Shown here: piece after piece, positions 8,162 through 16,102 of the stretch
How positions within the stretch are numbered: the stretch's first letter is position 1
Layout: every line of letters starts with the position of its first letter
DNA from: Breoghania sp037026715
GTDB lineage: Bacteria > Pseudomonadota > Alphaproteobacteria > Rhizobiales > Stappiaceae
Length of the DNA: 64,000 nt
Assembly (NCBI RefSeq): GCF_037026715.1
Contig: NZ_JBANCG010000004.1
Location: forward strand, 248,001-312,000
Direction of reading: 5' to 3'
Translations under genes and position numbers: made by a program
Notes under the pieces: generated by a model
What the model saw: the letters and a program-made list of their open reading frames with translations, nothing else
Database searches by the model: none
Told to the model about the DNA's origin: nothing

Positions 8162-8962
8162 TCATGCCGCCGATCCCCGTTCGTGGTCATGGTGCCCGTG
8201 CTCGTGGTCACCATGCGCGTGATGGGCATGCGTGTGGGCCTTGCCGTCCTTGGGATGGTGCTTGCGGTGGTCCGCCACCTGCGCCTTCAGCCAGCCGGTC
8301 CAGGCGTCCATGCCGTCGCCAGTCTTGCGCGAGACGCGCATCGGAGCGCCGTCGCCGCGCACCTTGGCGAGCGAGGCCTCGGCGCGCGCCGGGTCGAATT
8401 CCTCCAGATAGGGCAGAAGGTCGGTCTTGGTGATCATGACGAGATCGGCGACACGGAAGATGACGGGGTATTTCTCCGGCTTGTCGTCGCCCTCGGTGAC
8501 CGACAGCAGCACGACGTTGGCGTGGGTCCCGACGTCGAAATCGGCGGGGCAGACGAGATTGCCGACGTTTTCCACGAAGACCAGATCGAGGTCTTCCAGC
8601 GGCAACGCCTCCAGTGCGTCGTGGACCATGCGCGCATCGAGATGGCAGGCGACGCCGGTGGTGATCTGCGCAGCCGGAACGCCGTGACGGCGGATGCGGT
8701 CGGCGTCGTTTTCCGTCTCCAGATCACCCTCCACGACACCGATGCGGATATCGCCGGCAAGCGCCTCGATGGTCGCCTCCAAAAGGCTGGTCTTGCCCGC
8801 GCCCGGCGAGGACATGAGATTGATCGCGAAGACGCCGTGATCGTCGAAATGGTGCCGGACATGGCCCGCCAGCCGGTCATTTTCGGCCAGCAGGTTCTCA
8901 AGCACCTTGATGGTTTCCACCTCCGGCTTCGATCCGGCACCGCATCCGCAGCTCTGGCACAT
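8162..8962 (-). CDS. hypB: Hydrogenase nickel incorporation GTPase HypB
   Basis: A 266-residue SIMIBI GTPase that delivers nickel to the hydrogenase large subunit. The N-terminus MCQSCGCG carries the high-affinity metal motif. The P-loop is SSPGAGKTSLLE, the Walker B region LVFVENVGNLVCP, and the base-recognition motif TKTD. The histidine-rich stretch is at the C-terminus (HTHAHHAHGDHEHGHHDHE), whereas in most HypB proteins it is near the N-terminus; it probably stores nickel. The ATG at 8962 has AAGGAAAAG upstream. The longer open frame extending upstream is antisense-type noise over the regulator gene. Confidence 0.96.
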   Translation of the reverse strand: MCQSCGCGAGSKPEVETIKVLENLLAENDRLAGHVRHHFDDHGVFAINLMSSPGAGKTSLLEATIEALAGDIRIGVVEGDLETENDADRIRRHGVPAAQITTGVACHLDARMVHDALEALPLEDLDLVFVENVGNLVCPADFDVGTHANVVLLSVTEGDDKPEKYPVIFRVADLVMITKTDLLPYLEEFDPARAEASLAKVRGDGAPMRVSRKTGDGMDAWTGWLKAQVADHRKHHPKDGKAHTHAHHAHGDHEHGHHDHERGSAA

Positions 8963-9021
8963 GGTCTTTTCCTTTCCCGGCAAAGGCCGGTCTTCGCGCG
9001 ATGACGGGCGTTTGCCCGCCA

Positions 9022-10737
9022 TTACCGCAAGTCCTCCAGATCCGACTTCAGGCGTTTCAGATCGGGTATCAGGATGGCGCCGCCGCCCAGCCGCTCCAGC
9101 GCGCCGTCGCGCACCAGCCCTGCCATCGCGGTGGAGACCGTCTGTCGCGAGGCGCCCACCCGCATGGCCAGCGTCTCGCCGCTTGAACGCATGTCGATCA
9201 CCACGCCGCGCGGCGTCTTGCGTCCGCTTTTTTCCGCAAGATCGACGACCATGCGCACGAGGCGGTACTTCACGCTGTGGAAGGCCACGTCCTCGATGAT
9301 GTCGATCGAGGTCCGCAACAGGCGCTGGATCACCGGCATGACCGAGAAGGCGAAATCGGGATAGGTCCGCACAAGCCGGTCGAAGACCGAATGGCGCAGC
9401 AGATAGAAATCCCCCTCCTTCTGGATCTCGACCTGGATATGCTCCTTCAGGGGCATGGCGTCGCCCTCGCTCAAGGTGAAGAGCGTCAGCTCCTTGCCCT
9501 CGAAGGAGGTGAAACAGCGTGCCTCGCCGCCCGCAACGATCAGCATCGCGTCGCCGGTCTCGTCCCGTTCCTCCGCACCGTAGATCAACGTGCCGCGCCG
9601 GGCCTTGCGGCGTCTCGGTCGCGCAACCGCGGGATCGTCCGGCAGGGTGTCGAGAACCTCGTGCGGGGCGCGCGGCGGGGCGGCGGGATCGGCGGATAGG
9701 GCGAGCGACGCCGGATCGCCGTCGGCCGAAGGCTGCCGGACGCGGGGCGCCGATTCCATGCGCGCAAACAGGGTCTGCCCGGCGGTCGTCTGGACGACGC
9801 ACTCGTCGGAAGATGCCTGCCGGTTCACACTGCCGTACTGGACGCTGAACAGCTCGCCGAAGCGCGCATCGCCCACCGCCGACCACGGCAGGTTCAGGAG
9901 GGTCACCGCATTGCGGTTCACCCCGACCAGCCGATCGCCGTCGAAGGCGAGAAGCCCCTCGTGCGGGCTGCCGACGAAATGGGGGTGGGAATGCAGATGC
10001 ATGCATTCCCACTGCCCGCATTGCAACCGGAAGAGACTTCGTTCGATCTGTTCCACCGCGCGGCGCACGAGCGCGAGGATATGGTCGTGGGGAACCGTCG
10101 TCGGCGTGCTGAGATCGAGCACGCCGACAATGACGCCGCGCGGATCGAATATCGGCGCGGCGGAACAGTTCAGCACGCCGTTCGAGGTGACATAGTGCTC
10201 CAGCCCCAGGACCGACAGCGGTTGACCTTCCACAAGCGCGGTGCCGATGGCGTTCGTACCCACGGACTGCTCCGCCCAGGAAGCCCCCGATGTGAGGGAA
10301 AGCCTGTCGGCGGCACGGGCGAAGGCGTCGTCCCCGACCCGCATCAGGATGCGGCCGGTGGCATCGGTGAGAACGGCGAGGCCGCTGTGATCGCCGAGAT
10401 CGCGGCGCAAGGCCTCCACTTCCGCGCCGGCCGCGCGCACCAGCGCCTCGTTGCTTTCGATCAGCATGCGCAGATCGTAATGGGACGCCACGTCGACGTC
10501 CTTCGGCAGGATCGTGTCCACCCCTTGCGCGACGCATCTGCGCCACGAGTGCAGGATCGGGGTCGGCAAGCCCTCAATGGTGTCGAGCGCTGCTGCGGGG
10601 CGTCGCGATGACAGGGTCACGAAAAACGTGCCGTCAGCAAGCCGGTGGCAGGCCCCCACGGGCAACTCGGACGGCGACAGATCAGGCGGCGGCGCTGCCG
10701 GCTTGGTCGTGTCCCGTTCGTCTTCGCCGGCCATCAT
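9022..10737 (-). CDS. GAF-PAS-CRP chimeric transcriptional regulator (AcoR-like sensor with CRP/FNR DNA-binding half)
   Basis: About 571 residues from the ATG at 10737, which has GGAGAC 10 nt upstream; earlier in-frame starts exist at 10800 (ATG) and 10821 (TTG). Residues about 60-240 match the N-terminal GAF region of AcoR-type sigma-54 activators (SWRRC, ASWAEQSVGTNAIGTAL, CSAAPIFDPRGVIVGVLDLS). Residues about 255-330 are PAS-like (SPHEGLLAFDGDRLVGVNRNA). There is no AAA+ domain and no GAFTGA. The C-terminal 180 residues look instead like a CRP/FNR protein: a cyclic-nucleotide-type jellyroll remnant, a long dimer helix and a helix-turn-helix with recognition sequence GASRQTVSTAMAGL (from residue 528). 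It lies between the ligase-HAD gene and hypB in the Mop/hydrogenase array and is the obvious candidate regulator. Its ligand is unknown; an aldehyde or small ketone would fit the AcoR resemblance. Confidence 0.85.
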   Translation of the reverse strand: MMAGEDERDTTKPAAPPPDLSPSELPVGACHRLADGTFFVTLSSRRPAAALDTIEGLPTPILHSWRRCVAQGVDTILPKDVDVASHYDLRMLIESNEALVRAAGAEVEALRRDLGDHSGLAVLTDATGRILMRVGDDAFARAADRLSLTSGASWAEQSVGTNAIGTALVEGQPLSVLGLEHYVTSNGVLNCSAAPIFDPRGVIVGVLDLSTPTTVPHDHILALVRRAVEQIERSLFRLQCGQWECMHLHSHPHFVGSPHEGLLAFDGDRLVGVNRNAVTLLNLPWSAVGDARFGELFSVQYGSVNRQASSDECVVQTTAGQTLFARMESAPRVRQPSADGDPASLALSADPAAPPRAPHEVLDTLPDDPAVARPRRRKARRGTLIYGAEERDETGDAMLIVAGGEARCFTSFEGKELTLFTLSEGDAMPLKEHIQVEIQKEGDFYLLRHSVFDRLVRTYPDFAFSVMPVIQRLLRTSIDIIEDVAFHSVKYRLVRMVVDLAEKSGRKTPRGVVIDMRSSGETLAMRVGASRQTVSTAMAGLVRDGALERLGGGAILIPDLKRLKSDLEDLR

Positions 10738-10825
10738 GGGGCGAGCGTCTCCGGTTGCGGCGCGGGTCGTTCCCCCGCGTTCCGCGACACGGCATGACAT
10801 GCCGGAAGATTTCGGTGACAAAGGT

Positions 10826-12826
10826 CTAGCATCGCAACGGTTCTCCCATAATCAGTCGAGGCAGATCGGCCAGATCCGCGATGCTCCGCCCGGCCGGAAT
10901 CGGCTGCGGCGGACAGGATCGCGGTTGGCAAGGCAAGGCCCGTGCCCCGGCGCGCGCGAGCCGGACGAAGGGCATGTCGAGCACCCGCGCCGCCTCGCGA
11001 TCCTCCGGCCCGTCGCCGACGAAGAGCGCGTCATGCGGCGCGCAGTCGAGCCGACGGCAGGCGACGAGAAGAAGATCGGGCGCGGGCTTACCGGACAGAA
11101 GCGGATCGCCGCCGACGACGGCCTGTGCATGCGCACGCAGCCCGAAGCAGTCGAGCAGCATCTGCGCATCGCGCGTGCGCTTGTTGGTGACGACGGCCAC
11201 CTTGCGGCCCTGCCGCGCGATCGCGCGCATCGTCTCGCCGGCCTCGGGAAGGGGGGCGCTCAGGGCGGCTTCATGGTCTGGGTAAAGAGAGAGGTAGCGC
11301 GCGACCATGGCCTCGCGCTCGTCCGGCGAAAGCTCGCGTCCCTGAAGACGGGCCGCGCGCTCGACCAGCGCGCCGGCACCGCCGCCGAGAATGTCCAACA
11401 CCGCTTCGTCAGACAGCGGAACCAAGCCGAAGGTGGCCAGCGTCTCGTTGAGCGCCGCCACCACGGCCGGCTGCGTGTGAACGAGGGTTCCATCAAGATC
11501 GAACAGCACCGCGCGGGGCACCGGCCCGTGGCGCAGACGCGCGATGCCGCGCTTGCCCGTCGTGGGAAGAAGCAGGGCCCCCGGCTCCCGTCTTACATCG
11601 AGGCGCAGCCCTCCCGCCGCGACCGCCCCACCTATCGCCGGGCACGCGAGCAGGGCCTGCCGCGCTCCGGCAGAAATGTCCGCGTCTTCCCCGGGTGCAG
11701 CGACGACGATGCCGAGCACCGGCGGCGATGTCTCGTCGAGGCGGGCCGCATAGTCCGTAACCGTCGTGCCAGCAAACAACGCATCGTCCATATCGGCGCG
11801 CGACAGCCATGCGCCGCCGCCAAGCGGAACGGCCCCACCGACGCGCCGTCCAAGGCCGACGAGACGGCGGAACGGCAGGCCGCACTCGCACGGGGTATCG
11901 ACGATACGCGCCAGATCGCCGGTGCGGTAGCGGATCAACGGAACGGCCGTGCGGCACAGGGTGGTGAGGACGATCTCGCCTTCCTCGCCCGCCGGCACCG
12001 GCGCGCCGGACAAGGGATCGATCGCCTCCAGATAAAGGTCGGTCTCGCGGATATGGGCGCCCGCGTGGTGCGGGCAATCGAGCGCGCCGCCATAGCCGGT
12101 TTCCGTCATGCCCCAGTGATCGAACACCTCGCAGCCCCACAGGGCGCCGAGCGCAGAAACAAGTGCCGGCGATGCGGTGTCGGAACTGATCAGCGCCGCC
12201 CGGACGGCGGGGATCGCACCGCCGTCGACGTGAGAAAGACGCGCGGCGGCCAGAAACGGCACGGGAGCTCCGAACAGCACGTCGGGCCGTTCGGCGCGGA
12301 TCCAGGCAAGCAACGCCTCGGCGGAGACGAAGGCATCGGCCGGAGCCGCCAGCGGCAGGGCACCCAGGCGCCGCGTCGCATTTACCAGGTCTTCGCCGAT
12401 GCTGCCGGGCCGCGCGGCAGGAAAGGCGATGCCGACCCTATCGCCCGGCCGCGTAAATTGCGCCATGCCGTGGCGAAAATAGTCGGTCGTGTCCTCCACA
12501 TCCTGCGCGGTGAAGGCGATCCGCTTCGCCGGACCCGACGTTCCCGAGGTCTGGAGCGTGACCATCCGGGCGATGGCGCTGCGCGGAGTTGCGATAAACG
12601 GCGGATCGTTGCGGGCAAGCTCCTGAGGCCAGGTGAAGGGCAGCCGGGCGACGTCCGCCAGAGTTTCGGGCAGCGCGTCGGGCCACTTGCGCCGCGTGCG
12701 GTAGAATGGGCTTTCGCGTCGGGCGTGGGCCACCGTCTCCCGGATCCGGGCAAGCTGATAGGCATCCCGCTTTTCCGCCGTGAGCGGAGCGGGCACCTCC
12801 ATGCGACGGGCGGCCCAATCCATCAT
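10826..12826 (-). CDS. AMP-forming CoA ligase-like domain fused to a HAD phosphatase domain (DVU_1553-like)
   Basis: A 666-residue two-domain protein. Residues 1-430 are phenylacetate-CoA-ligase-like. They contain the phosphate loop TLQTSGTSGPAKR, the adenylate motif FDHWGMTETGYG, YRTGDLARI, and a possible catalytic lysine in PTTGKRGIARL. Residues about 436-640 are a phosphoglycolate-phosphatase-type HAD domain with FDLDGTLVHTQ, VVTNKRTRD, GKPAPD and FVGDGPEDREAA. The ATG at 12826 overlaps the radical SAM stop as ATGA. As I recall, a similar ligase occurs in the Desulfovibrio locus DVU_1551-1559 beside an aldehyde oxidoreductase. The acid that is activated, and the phosphoester that is cleaved, are unknown; cofactor maturation or carboxylate activation after aldehyde oxidation are both possible. 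Confidence 0.8.
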   Translation of the reverse strand: MMDWAARRMEVPAPLTAEKRDAYQLARIRETVAHARRESPFYRTRRKWPDALPETLADVARLPFTWPQELARNDPPFIATPRSAIARMVTLQTSGTSGPAKRIAFTAQDVEDTTDYFRHGMAQFTRPGDRVGIAFPAARPGSIGEDLVNATRRLGALPLAAPADAFVSAEALLAWIRAERPDVLFGAPVPFLAAARLSHVDGGAIPAVRAALISSDTASPALVSALGALWGCEVFDHWGMTETGYGGALDCPHHAGAHIRETDLYLEAIDPLSGAPVPAGEEGEIVLTTLCRTAVPLIRYRTGDLARIVDTPCECGLPFRRLVGLGRRVGGAVPLGGGAWLSRADMDDALFAGTTVTDYAARLDETSPPVLGIVVAAPGEDADISAGARQALLACPAIGGAVAAGGLRLDVRREPGALLLPTTGKRGIARLRHGPVPRAVLFDLDGTLVHTQPAVVAALNETLATFGLVPLSDEAVLDILGGGAGALVERAARLQGRELSPDEREAMVARYLSLYPDHEAALSAPLPEAGETMRAIARQGRKVAVVTNKRTRDAQMLLDCFGLRAHAQAVVGGDPLLSGKPAPDLLLVACRRLDCAPHDALFVGDGPEDREAARVLDMPFVRLARAGARALPCQPRSCPPQPIPAGRSIADLADLPRLIMGEPLRC

Positions 12827-14454
12827 CCCGTGTGCCCCCTATAGAGGCTGTGTCCCTCGCGATCCGTCAGGTTGTGGGCGCAGAAGGGGATCGCCCGCTG
12901 GTCTGGCGACATCACGTGGATGTGGCACTGGCGCAGGCGCTCCAGATCCAGTGTCCAGGCATCCTGGAACACCATGGCCGACAGCCCCAGCGAGTGGGCG
13001 CGCCGCTGCAGAACCGCGTCGAAGGCGGCGAGACCCGGCGCGTCCCCTTCGGGAGCGGCCGCCATCGTCCACTGGTCGGCCACGTAGCGCCGCGCCCGCG
13101 CGACATCCGCGCTGGGCCGCGCATCGGCAGCCGGGGCAGCGGCTTCATCCGATGCCGGATCCCTGGCGGAGCCGCAGCAGCATCCCTGCTCTTCTTCATG
13201 GGCGGCAGACCCACCGCAGCAGGTATGCCCGGCCTCCGCCTCGTTCCCGCCGCCGCAACAGCTGTGCGCGTCTTCCTCGCCCTTGGAGCCACCGCAACAG
13301 CCGTGGTCTTCTCCCGCATCTTTCGAACCACCGCAGCAGGAATGCTCCTCCTCGACGTGGCCCTCGCCGCAGCAACAGGAGGCTTCCTCCTCCGGCGGGG
13401 CGCCGCAACACGAGACGGGCGCGTCCCTGTCCACGCTGAGCCGGCCGTCCTTGCCGACGAGAAACCGTCCGGCGAAGGAACAGAACGGGTTTTCCGCCGA
13501 GCCGGGGTGGAAATCGGACAGGCGAATGCCGCCTTGCTCGTGCTCGATCAGCGCCTCCATCACCTCCGGCAGGGTGAAACGGGTTTCGGGGCGCGGCGGG
13601 GCCGGCACGCGGCCGAAATAACTGATTGGCTGGAAATGGACCGCGCGGACCGTCGGCATGTGCGCCTTGGCGAACTCCACGATGGCGCCGATCTGGCCGG
13701 TGTTGACGCCGGGCACCAGCGTCGGCACCAGCACCACGCCCACCCCGGCCCGGCCACAAGCCTCCACTGCCTGAAGCTTGACCCTGGCGAGCTTTGCGCC
13801 GCGCAGCTTCTGGTGAACGTCATCCGTCACCCCGTCGAATTGCAGGAAGACGCAGTCGAGCCCTGCGGCCACCAGCGCTTCCAGATAGTCCGGATGCTTG
13901 GCGATGCGCACGCCGTTGGTGTTGACCTGGACGAAGGAGAACCCCTTGCGGCGCGCCAGGGCGACGATCTCGGGCAGATCGTCACGCACCGTCGGCTCGC
14001 CGCCGGAAAGCTGGATGTGCACCCGGCCGCCCGCGCGCTCCATCAGCGTGTCGAGCCAGGCTTCTATGGTGTCAAAGGAAATGTCCTCGCCCTTGCGGGT
14101 GGCGGAGGCGAAGCAGACCGGGCAGGCAAGATCGCAGCGCGAGGTGACTTCCAGAAGCACGCAGCAGCTTTGCTGCTGGTGATCCGGACACAGGCCGCAG
14201 TCGCGCGGGCAACCTTCGTGGACGACGGTCGCGGGCTTCGGCACGCGCGAGCGGTTGCGCGGGCTCGCATCCCAGAGGAAATAGCTCTTCAGGCCGCGCC
14301 AGATGGGCGTCGAGGTCGTTCCATGCTGCGGGCAGGTCTTTTCGAGATAAACCGTGTCGCCTTCCGCGTAGCGGATCGCAGGCACGGTCGCGAGGCAATC
14401 CGGGCACACGCTCTCGGTGTTGGCAAGCACGAGACGGCTGTCGGAAAAGGTCAT
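12823..14454 (-). CDS. Radical SAM protein with tandem Cys-Cys repeat tail (TrsS-like)
   Basis: A 543-residue protein. Residues 17-20 (CPDC), 41 (CPQH) and 82-89 (CPRDCGLC) form an N-terminal Cys-rich metal site. The radical SAM cluster motif is C107-DLA-C111-PV-C114, followed by LSGGEPTVRDDL (SAM-binding GGE). Residues 347-435 contain seven tandem units, six of exactly 13 residues, with consensus H-S-C-C-G-G-S-x3-acidic3. A C-terminal domain of about 100 residues follows. The ATG at 14454 overlaps the NTP-transferase stop (ATGA). The family has, from memory, members annotated as selenoproteins in Desulfovibrio-type clusters (TrsS); here all positions are Cys. The reaction is unknown, with cofactor or substrate maturation for the neighbouring Mo enzyme as the working idea. 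Confidence 0.85.
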   Translation of the reverse strand: MTFSDSRLVLANTESVCPDCLATVPAIRYAEGDTVYLEKTCPQHGTTSTPIWRGLKSYFLWDASPRNRSRVPKPATVVHEGCPRDCGLCPDHQQQSCCVLLEVTSRCDLACPVCFASATRKGEDISFDTIEAWLDTLMERAGGRVHIQLSGGEPTVRDDLPEIVALARRKGFSFVQVNTNGVRIAKHPDYLEALVAAGLDCVFLQFDGVTDDVHQKLRGAKLARVKLQAVEACGRAGVGVVLVPTLVPGVNTGQIGAIVEFAKAHMPTVRAVHFQPISYFGRVPAPPRPETRFTLPEVMEALIEHEQGGIRLSDFHPGSAENPFCSFAGRFLVGKDGRLSVDRDAPVSCCGAPPEEEASCCCGEGHVEEEHSCCGGSKDAGEDHGCCGGSKGEEDAHSCCGGGNEAEAGHTCCGGSAAHEEEQGCCCGSARDPASDEAAAPAADARPSADVARARRYVADQWTMAAAPEGDAPGLAAFDAVLQRRAHSLGLSAMVFQDAWTLDLERLRQCHIHVMSPDQRAIPFCAHNLTDREGHSLYRGHTG

Positions 14455-15623
14455 GAAGCGATCTCCCGAAGGGCGTGGCTGGAAGCAACAGCTGCGGGTT
14501 CCTGATCCGACCGGGCATCGGAAAGAATGCCGCGGCCCCCTGCCGCTTCCATCAGGGCGGCGATGGCGCGGGCGTCGGCAAGGCGACGGCGGGCGCCCGC
14601 GCAGGCCTCCTCGTTGCCGGCGAAGCGTTCCAGCGCAGGCGCGAAACGCTGGTCGAGGCTCACCCGACGCTCGCCGGAGACGAGCTTGTCGGCCAGATAG
14701 ACCACGGCCGTCTCGTCGATCGCCACGGGGCGCGCAGGAAGCGCCATGTGACGGTCGATGATCTCGAAAAGATCGGGAAAGCCGAAGTCCCGCACCATCC
14801 GTGCGCCGGCGGCCGCATGATGCGGGCGGCCCTTGGCGATGTCGTGCAGCAAGGCGGCGGCGCGGATGCGGGCCACGTCCAGCGATAGCCCCGCCCGGTT
14901 CAACCTTTCGGCCAACGTGACCGCGAGATCTGCGACCGCGCGGCCATGGCGGCGCACGGGAACCGGCGTTTGCGCCGCCTCGAACATGGCGAGGCATTCG
15001 GCACCGTTCGGTACGGCCTGGCCGGCCAGCGCCGCGTTCAGCTCGCGATGGTCGCGCGGGGTATCCATGTCGCGCAGGCAGCCTTCGTCGAACACAGCAA
15101 CCTCCACAGCCTCCCGTTCGTGGCGGGAAAGGATGGCGCAAGCGCCCTCGGACCCATCGGCTGCGAGAAGCTCGGCGAACAGCTCGCACGCGATGAAGGG
15201 GGGATGGCCGCGCTCGCCCAGGAAGACGGGGTGGACGAGGAGAGCATCGCCGCGCAGGGCCTCTTCGATGACGCGGATTACGGTCGTGGGCCGGACCAGG
15301 GGTATGTCCACCGGCATGAGAAGACACCCGAACGCATTCTCATCCAAAGATGTAATGCCCGCCTTGACACTGCTCAACATGCCGGACCTGTAATCGGGGT
15401 TCAGCACCGGCATGGCCCCCATACGCAAGACGTGCGGGACAATCTCCTCAGCGCGATGGCCCACGACAACATGGATACGATCGACACCGGCGTCCCGGGC
15501 GGCCTGAATCACCCGGCCGATGACAATCTCCTCGCCCAGCCGCAACAGAGGTTTCAGAGCGCCCATGCGCGAGGAAAGCCCCGCCGCCAGAACGATCGCC
15601 GCAATATCCTTGCGTCCGCTCAT
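14451..15623 (-). CDS. MocA/MobA-like nucleotidyltransferase fused to an HD hydrolase domain (DVU_1551-like)
   Basis: A 390-residue protein. Residues 1-200 are a molybdenum-cofactor-type nucleotidyltransferase with VLAAGLSSRMGALKPLL and the acidic motif LMPVDIPLVRP. Residues about 225-350 are an HD domain (RAAALLHDIAKGRPHHAAAGA). MocA-type enzymes attach CMP to molybdopterin, and Desulfovibrio gigas Mop uses molybdopterin cytosine dinucleotide, so making MCD for the Mop encoded upstream is the natural role. The HD part may hydrolyse a nucleotide or phosphoester intermediate. The start at 15623 overlaps the previous stop (ATGA); the end overlaps the radical SAM start. Confidence 0.82.
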   Translation of the reverse strand: MSGRKDIAAIVLAAGLSSRMGALKPLLRLGEEIVIGRVIQAARDAGVDRIHVVVGHRAEEIVPHVLRMGAMPVLNPDYRSGMLSSVKAGITSLDENAFGCLLMPVDIPLVRPTTVIRVIEEALRGDALLVHPVFLGERGHPPFIACELFAELLAADGSEGACAILSRHEREAVEVAVFDEGCLRDMDTPRDHRELNAALAGQAVPNGAECLAMFEAAQTPVPVRRHGRAVADLAVTLAERLNRAGLSLDVARIRAAALLHDIAKGRPHHAAAGARMVRDFGFPDLFEIIDRHMALPARPVAIDETAVVYLADKLVSGERRVSLDQRFAPALERFAGNEEACAGARRRLADARAIAALMEAAGGRGILSDARSDQEPAAVASSHALREIAS

Positions 15624-16090
15624 GCCGGCATCTCCCCATCCGGCGCGGGGCGCGGGGGATTGGCGATATCGACGCCGCGACTTTCGAGGATCTCGCGCAG
15701 CTTGGCCCAGCAATCGCCGACGAGGCCGGGGCAGCGCTCGGCCTTCAGAGCGGGATCGAAGCCCATGATCTCGGCGCAGGTGTAACCGCCGTAACGCTCC
15801 TTCGCCATGACGACGAACCAGCCGCTGAACTCGTCCAGCATGTCGGCGAAACGCTCGTCTTCCGGCTCATCCGCCCCGCTGCGGCCCGCAAGCAGGCCCA
15901 GCACGCAGCAGCCGCCGGAGAGCGCGCCGCAGTCGAGCCCCTGCCCCATGCCCAGCGCGAGCCCGGACATGGCGCGCACGAGGTCGGGATTGCTGCGCCC
16001 GCCCGCCTCCAGCGCGAGCGTCATCAGCACGTGGCTGCATTTCATGTCGGCGAGCAGCAGCTCCGCGATGCGGAAGGTGTCCTCGTTCAT
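15620..16090 (-). CDS. C-GCAxxG-C-C-type redox protein (DVU_1555-like)
   Basis: A 156-residue soluble protein with the pattern DCGALSGGCCVLG in the middle and further cysteines at MKCSH, YTCAEI, ERCPG and GDCW. This matches the C_GCAxxG_C_C family, whose members are thought to bind an Fe-S cluster or undergo redox cysteine chemistry. GGAG precedes the ATG at 16090. The gene lies 12 bp after the methyltransferase and overlaps the NTP-transferase start. Function is unknown beyond co-occurrence with Mo aldehyde oxidoreductase clusters. Confidence 0.78.
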   Translation of the reverse strand: MNEDTFRIAELLLADMKCSHVLMTLALEAGGRSNPDLVRAMSGLALGMGQGLDCGALSGGCCVLGLLAGRSGADEPEDERFADMLDEFSGWFVVMAKERYGGYTCAEIMGFDPALKAERCPGLVGDCWAKLREILESRGVDIANPPRPAPDGEMPA

Positions 16091-16102
16091 GGTCTGCTTC
16101 TC

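Noticed and set aside
13150..13416. In-frame selenocysteine codons in the Cys-rich repeat
   Set aside because: The reading frame is continuous with cysteine codons at all repeat positions; no in-frame TGA is present.
13150..13416. CRISPR-like array
   Set aside because: The 39-bp periodicity is coding repeat within the radical SAM gene, without spacers or cas genes.
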